Shown in pieces: positions 15,400 to 21,380 of a DNA stretch of 23,010 nt (position 1 is its first letter; every line of letters starts with the position of its first letter). The notes beneath the pieces are model-generated. The model ran no database searches, had not been told where the DNA came from, and worked only from the letters and a program-made list of their open reading frames with translations. Source of the stretch: Lysobacteraceae bacterium (lineage in GTDB: Bacteria > Pseudomonadota > Gammaproteobacteria > Xanthomonadales > Xanthomonadaceae); assembly GCA_027483745.1 (NCBI GenBank), contig JAIXTZ010000361.1:1-23010 (forward strand). The letters are read 5' to 3'. Both the position numbers and the translations under genes were made by a program.

Positions 15400-15525
15400 A
15401 TGGACCAGCAGAGCAAGGAGCGGCCTCGTTTCCAGGGCATCCGCGGCGTCGAGCGGGGACGCTGGTGCGGCTGCGCGGGCGCCTGCGCGGTGCCGCTCGC
15501 CGGAGGCTTCGGCGAATGGGCGTGA
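15400..15525 (+). CDS. Possible 41-residue protein coupled to prmC
   Basis: 41 aa: starts [20 protein letters not shown], then a WCGCAGAC cysteine cluster (three Cys in six residues) and an ALA/Gly-rich end. The ATG has an unusually strong GGAGGGG upstream, and the stop TGA lies inside the first codons of prmC (10-base overlap), while the prmC ribosome site is within this ORF. That arrangement is typical of a translated leader ORF or small protein. I do not recognise the sequence. The N-terminus is basic; three cysteines might bind metal, but that is guesswork. It could also be a spurious ORF with the strong ribosome site serving nothing else visible. Confidence 0.5.
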   Translation: MDQQSKERPRFQGIRGVERGRWCGCAGACAVPLAGGFGEWA

Positions 15526-16376
15526 GCATCGGGACGGCCCTGCGGACGGCGGGTGCAGCGCTGGCCACGGGAGCCGCGGAGGACCCCGCGGACGCCCGCG
15601 CCGAGGCCGAGATCCTGCTTTCCCACGCGCTGGGAAAGGACCGCACCTGGCTGTTCACGCATGGGGACGATCCGCTCGACGCCGTCGTCGCGGCCCGCTT
15701 CGAGGCCTTGATCGCCCGACGTCGGGCCGGCGAGCCCGTGGCCTATCTCACGGGCTCGCGGGGCTTCTGGCGATTCGATCTCGAGGTGACGCGGGAGACC
15801 TTGATCCCGCGCGCCGACACCGAGTGCCTGGTGGAGCAGGCGCTGGCGCGGCTGCCGAATGATCGGACGCTCCGCATGCTCGACCTCGGCACCGGCACCG
15901 GCGCGATCGCACTGGCGCTGGCGAACGAGCGGCCGGGGGCGAACGTCGTTGCGGTAGACCTAAGCCCGGGTGCCGCCGCGGTGGCCCGGCGCAATGCCGA
16001 TCGTCTCGGCCTCGCGGCACGCGTCGAGGTGCGCGAAGGCGCGTGGTTCGCGCCGGTCGCTGGCGAGCATTTCGACCTTATTGCCAGTAATCCGCCCTAC
16101 ATCGAGAGCGATGATCCGCATCTCGCCGAAGGCGATCTGCGCTTCGAGCCGCGCGGCGCGCTGGCGTCGGGTGCCGACGGCCTCGACGACCTGCGACTCA
16201 TCGTGCGCGATGCCCCGGCACATCTTCGGCCCGGCGGATGGCTGCTGGTCGAGCACGGCTGGCAGCAGGGCGCGGCGGTGCGCGCGCTCTTCGACGCGGC
16301 GGGCTTCATCGATATCGGGACGGAACGCGACCTCGAAGGTCGCGACCGAGTCACGCTGGGGCGCCATCCCGCCTGA
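15516..16376 (+). CDS. prmC: PrmC (HemK), release factor glutamine methyltransferase
   Basis: 286 aa. PrmC methylates the Gln of the GGQ motif in peptide release factors RF1 and RF2, using S-adenosylmethionine. The N-terminal helical domain (1-75) binds the release factor; the catalytic domain has [18 protein letters not shown] and [12 protein letters not shown], the SAM motif [14 protein letters not shown] (123-136) and the hallmark N192-P-P-Y195. The ATG at 15516 has GGAGG about 9 bases upstream; a GTG at 15522 is a weaker alternative and the longer frame from 15465 is Arg-rich noise. It overlaps the end of the 41-codon ORF. Unlike in E. coli it is not next to prfA within this window. Confidence 0.94.
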   Translation: MGVSIGTALRTAGAALATGAAEDPADARAEAEILLSHALGKDRTWLFTHGDDPLDAVVAARFEALIARRRAGEPVAYLTGSRGFWRFDLEVTRETLIPRADTECLVEQALARLPNDRTLRMLDLGTGTGAIALALANERPGANVVAVDLSPGAAAVARRNADRLGLAARVEVREGAWFAPVAGEHFDLIASNPPYIESDDPHLAEGDLRFEPRGALASGADGLDDLRLIVRDAPAHLRPGGWLLVEHGWQQGAAVRALFDAAGFIDIGTERDLEGRDRVTLGRHPA

Positions 16377-16380
16377 GCGG

Positions 16381-16405
16381 CGCCCGCCCAGCGCGGCAGC
16401 GGGCG
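16381..16405. terminator. Hairpin between convergent prmC and HDOD gene
   Basis: CGCCCGC (16381-16387) pairs with GCGGGCG (16399-16405), filling the 30-base gap between two convergent stop codons. There is no T-tract on either strand, so it could be a weak or Rho-assisted stop, or protect 3' ends. Confidence 0.35.
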
Positions 16406-16406
16406 G

Positions 16407-17240
16407 TCAGTCGAGCAGCGCGTCCATGTCGTTGCCGATGGACGCGACCTCGTCCCAGTGCGGTTCGAGCGTCTCCTGCTCCAGTTCCAGCCACGAGCAG
16501 ACCGGGGCCGCCGCGCTGGTGAACAAACGGTCGAACGGCTGCTTGCCGATGACAAGCAGCTGGCAGGCGCGGGCGACGTGGACGAGGCCGGCGTACTCGT
16601 TGGGCACGCGCGCCGCCATGGGCGCCGCCTGGTTCACCACCGCCTCGCAGAGCGCGTCGGGGAAATGCCAGTGGCTGGCGAGCGCGCCGCCGATCTCCAC
16701 CGAGGTGTAGCCGAGGATCATCTGTTCGGTGTCGCCGCGCGGGGCGCCGGCCGCCACCGCGGCGTCCACCTCGCGCATGCGCTCGCCGTCGAGCGTATGC
16801 ATCAGCAGGTTGCCCACGTCGTGCAGCAGTCCGGCGGTGAAGGCGGTTTCGGCGTTGAGGCTACGCAGCTTGCCGCGGCGCACCAGCCAGCGGCAGAGGC
16901 CCGCCACCATGAAGCTCTTGCGCCAGAAGGCACGCAGGTCGAAGTCTTCCGGCGCCTTGAAGGCGGCGACCACGCCGCCGGCGGCGACCATGGTCCGCAG
17001 CGCATCGACGCCAAGCAGCACCACGGCATCGTTGACCGAGCTGACCTTGCGTGTGCCGCCGTAGAACGACGAGTTGGCGAGTCGCAGCACCTTGGCGGTC
17101 AGCGCCTGGTCGAGCTGCAGCTTCGCGGCGATCTTCCCGGCGTCGACGTTCGGGTCGTCGAAGTCGCGCAGCAGCTCCTGCACGAGCTTCGGGATGGACG
17201 GCAGCTGGTGGGCCTGTTCGAGCATCTTCTGCACGTGCAT
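16407..17240 (-). CDS. HDOD-domain signalling protein
   Basis: 277 aa, nearly all one HDOD domain. It opens LPSIPKLVQELLRDFDDPNVD and continues LDQALTAKVLRLANSSFYG and SSVNDAVVLLGVDALRTMV, which are standard HDOD signatures. The H140-D141 pair (GLLHDVGNLLMH) is kept, though the family as a whole lacks the full metal site of HD phosphohydrolases and is taken as non-catalytic. HDOD proteins take part in signalling, c-di-GMP networks and stress responses, with poorly defined mechanisms. The ATG at 17240 has GGAG 7 bases upstream; I do not use a longer frame from 17306. It follows the M17 peptidase gene by 32 bases on the same strand, likely one transcript. Confidence 0.88.
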   Translation of the reverse strand: MHVQKMLEQAHQLPSIPKLVQELLRDFDDPNVDAGKIAAKLQLDQALTAKVLRLANSSFYGGTRKVSSVNDAVVLLGVDALRTMVAAGGVVAAFKAPEDFDLRAFWRKSFMVAGLCRWLVRRGKLRSLNAETAFTAGLLHDVGNLLMHTLDGERMREVDAAVAAGAPRGDTEQMILGYTSVEIGGALASHWHFPDALCEAVVNQAAPMAARVPNEYAGLVHVARACQLLVIGKQPFDRLFTSAAAPVCSWLELEQETLEPHWDEVASIGNDMDALLD

Positions 17241-17272
17241 GGCGGGCTCCGTCGTCGTGGGGTGGGTGAAGC

Positions 17273-18655
17273 TTAGGGGGCGAAGCGGCGTTTCAGGAAG
17301 CGCCATGCGGCGCGCAGGCCCTGGGCCTCGCCGCCGGCCGGCTTCCCTGGACGGTCAACGTCGTTCCAGGAATACACGTCGACGTGCGTCCAAGGTTGAG
17401 CATCGGGGATGAAGCGCTCGAGATAGAGGGCCGCCGTCACACATCCCGCCATTCGCGATGCGCCGGAGTTCGCCATGTCGGCGATGCCCGACTTGAGGTA
17501 GCTGTGGTACGGCCGCCACAGCGGCATGCGCCACAGCGGGTCACGCTGCTCGGCGCCGGCGTCGAGGTAGCTGGCCGCGAGGTCGTCGCGGTTGCAGAAC
17601 AGCGCCGGCAGGTCCGGGCCCAGCGCGATGCGCGCGGCGCCGGTCAGCGTGGCGAAATCCATCACCAGGGCCGGCGATTGCTCGGCTGCGTACGTGAGCG
17701 CGTCGCAAAGGATGATGCGGCCTTCGGCGTCGGTGTTGTCGATCTCGACGCTCAAGCCCGCGCGCGTCGCGATCACTTCGCCGGGGCGGTAGGCGTCGGG
17801 GCCCAGCGCGTTCTCGACCGCCGGGACGAGCAGGGTGAGGCGCACCGGCAGCGCACGTTCGAGCACGAGGCGCGCCAGCGCGATCGCGTGCGCGGCGCCG
17901 CCCATGTCCTTCTTCATGTTGCGCATGCCATCCGCAGGCTTGATGTCGAGGCCGCCGGTGTCGAAGCACACGCCTTTGCCGACGATGACGAGGTGCGGCA
18001 GCGCAGCGTCGCCATGCGTCAGCTCGATCAGGCGCGGTGCGCGATGGCTGGCGCGGCCCACGGCGTGGATGGCCGGGAAGTTCTGCGCCAGCAGCTCGGC
18101 GCCGCGCACGCTGCGGAAGCCTGCGCCGTGCGTCGTCGCCAAGGCCTGCACCGCGGCCTCCAGCTCATCCGGGCCCATGTGCTCGGTCGGCGTGTTGATG
18201 AGGTCGCGCGTCAGGATCGACGCGGCCAGCAGGGCCAGCGCCTCGGACTGCGATGCCGCATCGACGGCGAGCTTGGCCGTCGGCTTCACCGACTTCAGGT
18301 AGCGGGCGAACTTGTAGGCGCCGAGGCCCCAGCCGAGCAGGGCGCGATCCGACGGCACGGCCACCGGGCTGTCGGCGGCGATGCGGAACGCGATGGGCGG
18401 CAGCAACGCGGGCAGGTGGCCGAGGCTGGCGGGGTCCTGTGGGTCGCCGATGCCGGCCACCGCGGACGCCGGCGCGCCATCGGCGCCGGGGATCACCAGC
18501 TGCGTGAGCGCATCGCCCTTGAAGCCGTGGGCGTCGATCCACGCCTGCGCGGCAGCGGGTTGGGCCGCTTTCCATCCGGCGAAGCGCGCGGGGTCGACGA
18601 GGTGGAGCGGCAGGGCCGGCGCATCGGCCGGGACGAAGCAGGCGGGAAGCGACAT
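17273..18655 (-). CDS. Leucyl aminopeptidase family (M17) metallopeptidase
   Basis: 460 aa. Removes N-terminal residues from peptides in the cytosol, using two metal ions. All M17 metal and catalytic residues known from E. coli PepA can be placed with identical spacing: Lys227, Asp232, Lys239, Asp250, Asp309, Glu311 and Arg313, with the family signature NTDAEGRIIL. The shorter N-terminal domain (about 160 residues) does not look like that of PepA, so it belongs with the smaller PepB-like members; activity as a DNA-binding regulator, as for PepA, is not implied. The ATG at 18655 begins the family-like MSLPACFV; no good Shine-Dalgarno precedes it. It lies 34 bases after the HAD gene and 32 before the HDOD gene. 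Confidence 0.92.
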   Translation of the reverse strand: MSLPACFVPADAPALPLHLVDPARFAGWKAAQPAAAQAWIDAHGFKGDALTQLVIPGADGAPASAVAGIGDPQDPASLGHLPALLPPIAFRIAADSPVAVPSDRALLGWGLGAYKFARYLKSVKPTAKLAVDAASQSEALALLAASILTRDLINTPTEHMGPDELEAAVQALATTHGAGFRSVRGAELLAQNFPAIHAVGRASHRAPRLIELTHGDAALPHLVIVGKGVCFDTGGLDIKPADGMRNMKKDMGGAAHAIALARLVLERALPVRLTLLVPAVENALGPDAYRPGEVIATRAGLSVEIDNTDAEGRIILCDALTYAAEQSPALVMDFATLTGAARIALGPDLPALFCNRDDLAASYLDAGAEQRDPLWRMPLWRPYHSYLKSGIADMANSGASRMAGCVTAALYLERFIPDAQPWTHVDVYSWNDVDRPGKPAGGEAQGLRAAWRFLKRRFAP

Positions 18656-18689
18656 GGACGATGGAATCGATGCGGGATGGATTCGAGGA

Positions 18690-19433
18690 TCAGCCGAGCT
18701 TAGCGGGTTCGCCCGCCGCGCCTTGTCGCGGCGCGTCAAGTCCGCCAGGGCGATCCAGCGCGGCCACGAGCGCGTCGAGCGTGGCCACTTCGAGGTCCGG
18801 CAGGGGCAGTTCGGCCGGCCATTCGGCGCCGTGCCGGTTCACCCAGCACGTGCGCAGGCCGGCACCCGCGGCGCCGTGGACGTCGAGCCACGGGTCGTCG
18901 CCGACGTGCAGCACCTCGGCGTGGGACAGGCCCAGCGCCTGCACGGTGTGCTCGAAGATTCCCCGCTCGGGCTTGGCGAGGCCCATTTCGCGGGCCGCCA
19001 CGCGGACGGCGAAACGCTCGGCGATGCCGATGCGATGCAGGTCGGCGTTGCCGTTCGTCAGCGACGCGAGCAGGAATCGGCCACCCAGCGCATCGAGCGC
19101 CGGCAGGGCGTCGTCGTAGAAGCTCACCCGGTTGCGTTCGAGGTACAGCGCCTCGAAGGCCGGATGCGCATGGGCGAGGTCGTCGCCGCCCTCGGCCAGC
19201 GCGCGCTCGAGGCAGATCAGGCGCTGCGCGGTGAAGTCGTGGGCGAGGTGCGGATGCTCGTGCGCCACCTGCTCGCGCAGCGCGCGCATGCGCGGCAGCG
19301 GGTAGGCCGCGGCGGTCCGCGGGCAGTGGGCGTCGAGGTAGGCGTGCAGGGCGGCTTCGGCGCGCTCGATGACCGGCCAGATCGGCCACAGGGTGTCGTC
19401 GAGGTCGAAGCTGATGGCGCGGATGGTCGTCAT
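18690..19433 (-). CDS. HAD-family hydrolase, YigB-like
   Basis: 247 aa. HAD phosphatase motif I is FDLDDTLW (nucleophile Asp10, acid/base Asp12), motif II is LASLTNGN, motif III the Lys in LAKPERGIFE, and motif IV is HVGDDPWLDVHGA. The helical cap is inserted between motifs I and II (about residues 20-110). The DDTLWP start and general layout resemble E. coli YigB, which dephosphorylates a riboflavin-pathway intermediate and FMN; the substrate here is not established. The ATG at 19433 has GGAGG 11 bases upstream. Next on the strand is the M17 aminopeptidase. A 19463-19490 hairpin separates it from degQ. Confidence 0.9.
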   Translation of the reverse strand: MTTIRAISFDLDDTLWPIWPVIERAEAALHAYLDAHCPRTAAAYPLPRMRALREQVAHEHPHLAHDFTAQRLICLERALAEGGDDLAHAHPAFEALYLERNRVSFYDDALPALDALGGRFLLASLTNGNADLHRIGIAERFAVRVAAREMGLAKPERGIFEHTVQALGLSHAEVLHVGDDPWLDVHGAAGAGLRTCWVNRHGAEWPAELPLPDLEVATLDALVAALDRPGGLDAPRQGAAGEPAKLG

Positions 19434-19462
19434 CCCGCCATTGTCCTCCAGATGGCGGCGGT

Positions 19463-19490
19463 ACGGGCCTCGTCCTGCCGCGAGGCCCGT
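19463..19490 (-). terminator. Hairpin downstream of the DegQ-like protease gene
   Basis: ACGGGCCTCG (19463-19472) and CGAGGCCCGT (19481-19490) form a perfect 10-base-pair stem with an 8-base loop, in the 70 bases between the protease stop and the HAD start. No T-tract follows on the minus strand, so termination would be partial at best. Confidence 0.45.
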
Positions 19491-19503
19491 CGTCGCCCGG
19501 CCC

Positions 19504-20943
19504 TCAGCGCAGTTCGAGGTCGCCCTGCTGGGCGCCACGCTGCACGCGCAGGATCAGCCGCGCCGGCGGCTGGGCGAGGGCGCTGCGAAGGGCAGGCAGG
19601 TCGTCGACGCGACGGCCGTTGACGCCGTAGATGCGGTCGCCGGGCATCAGGCCGTTCTGGCCGGCGCGTGAATCCGCGGCCACGTTGACCACCGTTACGC
19701 CGGCGAGGCCGCCGCCACGGAACTTCTCCGCCAGTTCCCCGAGCGTGGCGCCGGTGAGCCGCACGTCGATGTCGGCGCCGGGAAGCTGCTTGGGCTGCTC
19801 GCGCAGCGTGGCCGAGAGCTTCAACACCTGCGCGCCGCGGCGGACGTCGAGCGCGGCCGCCTGGTTTACCGGCAGCAGGCCTTCGGCGTTGCGCAGCGTT
19901 TGCGCGCCGTCGACGCGCTGGCCGTTGATGGCGGTGACGACGTCGCCGGGGCGCAGGCCGGCGGCTTCGCCCGGGGCGTTGCGATAGACGCGGGTGACGA
20001 TGGCGCCGCGCACCGTCGCGTCAAGGCCCAGCTCCTGCGCGAAGCGCGGGGTGAGGTCGACGAGTTCGATGCCGAGCGAGCCGCGTTTCACCTCGCCGTA
20101 GACCAGCAGCTGGCGCATCACCTCATGCGCGAGGTTGGCGGGGATCGCGAAACCGAGGCCGATGTTGCCCGCCGCGCTGCCGCGCGGATTGAAGCTGGCG
20201 GTATTGATGCCGACGAGCTCGCCGCGAAGGTTCACCAGGGCGCCACCGGAGTTGCCTGGGTTGATGGAGGCGTCGGTCTGGATGAAGTCCTGGAAGCCGA
20301 GGCCGGAGAGGCCGCTGCGCCCGACGGCCGAGACGATGCCCGAGGTCACCGTCTGGCCGAGGCCGAACGGGTTGCCGACCGCGACCACGAAGTCCCCGAC
20401 GCGCAGGCTTTGCGAGTTCGCCAGCGGCAGGGCGCGCAGGTTCTCGGCCGGAATGCGGATCAGCGCCACATCGGTGCCGGGGTCGCTGCCGATGAACTCG
20501 GCCTCGACGGTTCGGCCGTCGTGCAGCTGCACGCTCACTTCGGTGGCGTTGTCGACGACATGGTGGTTGGTGAGCACGTAGCCGCGCTCGGCATCGACGA
20601 TCACGCCTGACCCCAGCGACTGCGATTCCTGCCGCTGCGGGCCGTCCGGCAGGCCGAAGAAGCGGCGGAAAAACGGGTCGGCGGCCAGCGGGCTCTGCAC
20701 CTCGACGACCTGCCGCGTGTAGATATTCACCACGGCCGGGGTGACGCCCTCGAGCATCGGCGCCAGCGAGGGCAGGGCCGGCAGGGCGGCCACGGCGCGC
20801 GGTGTCTGGGCGGTCACCGATGCCGCGGGCGCGACCGGGCTGGCGAGGGCGGCGGGCACCGGGTCGGGCGTCAGGCCGCGGGCGATCAGGCCGCCGCCAA
20901 CGGCGGTCGCGAGCAGGCAGGCGAAGAGGGGCAAGGGGCGCAT
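19504..20943 (-). CDS. degQ: Do-family periplasmic serine protease (DegQ/DegP-like)
   Basis: 479 aa. Quality-control protease and chaperone of the cell envelope. Residues 1-22 form a signal peptide or anchor. The trypsin-like domain holds the catalytic triad His128 (TNHHVV), Asp158 (GTDVAL) and Ser232 (NPGNSGGAL). Two PDZ domains follow (about 285-385, with GDVVTAINGQRVDG, and about 395-479, with GDRIYGVNGRRVDD). The order protease-PDZ-PDZ separates it from DegS. DegP, DegQ and MucD cannot be told apart with certainty; the short LA loop (about 20 residues around the FFRRFFG segment) favours DegQ/MucD-like. The ATG at 20943 has GAGGA 10 bases upstream; longer frames upstream lack family character. 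First gene of the minus-strand run. Confidence 0.92.
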   Translation of the reverse strand: MRPLPLFACLLATAVGGGLIARGLTPDPVPAALASPVAPAASVTAQTPRAVAALPALPSLAPMLEGVTPAVVNIYTRQVVEVQSPLAADPFFRRFFGLPDGPQRQESQSLGSGVIVDAERGYVLTNHHVVDNATEVSVQLHDGRTVEAEFIGSDPGTDVALIRIPAENLRALPLANSQSLRVGDFVVAVGNPFGLGQTVTSGIVSAVGRSGLSGLGFQDFIQTDASINPGNSGGALVNLRGELVGINTASFNPRGSAAGNIGLGFAIPANLAHEVMRQLLVYGEVKRGSLGIELVDLTPRFAQELGLDATVRGAIVTRVYRNAPGEAAGLRPGDVVTAINGQRVDGAQTLRNAEGLLPVNQAAALDVRRGAQVLKLSATLREQPKQLPGADIDVRLTGATLGELAEKFRGGGLAGVTVVNVAADSRAGQNGLMPGDRIYGVNGRRVDDLPALRSALAQPPARLILRVQRGAQQGDLELR

Positions 20944-21121
20944 GCGCAGGCGGTCCTCGAAGGTTTCGACGAACGGGATAGATGCGGATTCAGGCCGTCT
21001 TCCGCAAGGGCAGGACCTCCTCGCGGCCGGCGCCGGTTCATCGGCGGACGGGCTGCAAGCCGCTGAATCCGAAGCGGAAAAGAGACGCCGCCGTGACATG
21101 GCGCCGCCGCGTTGAAATCCG

Positions 21122-21150
21122 TTGACAGGGTTGGGGGGCGGGCGTACCGT
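21122..21150 (+). promoter_or_regulatory. Predicted nrdJ promoter
   Basis: TTGACA (21122-21127) is a perfect -35; TACCGT (21145-21150), 17 bases on, keeps the three most conserved -10 positions (T, A, final T). Transcription would begin near 21157, just before the NrdR-like boxes, giving a leader of about 225 bases. Confidence 0.6.
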
Positions 21151-21163
21151 TGCTTCCCGCCGC

Positions 21164-21179
21164 GCCCTACATGTTGGGG
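21164..21179 (+). promoter_or_regulatory. NrdR-like box 1
   Basis: Core CTACATGTTG (21167-21176) matches 8 of the 10 core positions of the published NrdR-box consensus (C-W-A-T-A-T-A-T-W-G). It lies just downstream of the predicted transcription start, a repressing position. Confidence 0.6.
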
Positions 21180-21195
21180 TTCCGGCGGGGAGGGG

Positions 21196-21211
21196 CCCCA
21201 ATATTTTGGGG
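21196..21211 (+). promoter_or_regulatory. NrdR-like box 2
   Basis: CCCCAATATTTTGGGG; core matches 9 of 10 NrdR-box core positions. It is 32 bases from box 1, about three helical turns, the kind of phased pairing expected for cooperative NrdR binding. Confidence 0.7.
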
Positions 21212-21266
21212 CTTGAACAGAGCTGATGACGCAGGCCGGACGGTTCGTCATGGGGCAGGTCGACTG

Positions 21267-21312
21267 AAAAACGGGGTTCCGCCGGCGCACCGCGCCGCAG
21301 GCGGCCGTTTTT
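21267..21312 (+). terminator. Intrinsic-terminator-like hairpin in the nrdJ leader
   Basis: AAAAACGG (21267-21274) pairs with CCGTTTTT (21305-21312); inside, CCGCC (21279-21283) pairs with GGCGG (21300-21304) and GGCGC (21284-21288) with GCGCC (21292-21296) around a 3-base loop. The run of five T closes the stem on the plus strand, and the five A do the same on the minus strand. It stands 68 bases before the nrdJ ATG and no plus-strand gene ends before it, so it suggests attenuation. Confidence 0.65.
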
Positions 21313-21380
21313 CCGTCTCCGAGGCCCTGGCGCCGCGCCGGCCGACAACGACGCCCCCGCGGGCGGAGGAGAGACGAGGA

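Larger units (their letters stand above)
20944..21380. other. 437-base divergent control region between degQ and nrdJ
   Basis: No gene recognised. The right two thirds hold the nrdJ promoter, two NrdR-like boxes and a leader terminator, listed separately. The left third must contain the degQ promoter, which I cannot identify; it has a 9-base inverted repeat, CGGATTCAG (20985-20993) and CTGAATCCG (21063-21071). A small stem (ATGACG 21226-21231 with CGTCAT 21246-21251) precedes the terminator, and another (CGCCC 21352-21356 with GGGCG 21361-21365) abuts the nrdJ ribosome site GGAGGA at 21365-21370. Confidence 0.6.

Noticed and set aside
16407..17240. Retained His-Asp pair in the HDOD protein as a sign of phosphohydrolase activity.
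   Set aside because: The other metal ligands of HD/HD-GYP enzymes (including the GYP motif) are not visible, so one HD pair is not evidence for catalysis.
20985..21071. Nine-base inverted repeat CGGATTCAG / CTGAATCCG upstream of degQ.
   Set aside because: Arms are 69 bases apart and do not extend; no known operator fits, and a 9-base match in this length is not rare enough.
21254..21265. On the minus strand this reads AGTCGACCTGCC, resembling the B12 box of cobalamin riboswitches (AGYCMGGAGACCTGCC type).
   Set aside because: It lacks four central bases of the motif and is antisense to nrdJ; the other riboswitch arms are not visible, so I treat it as coincidence.
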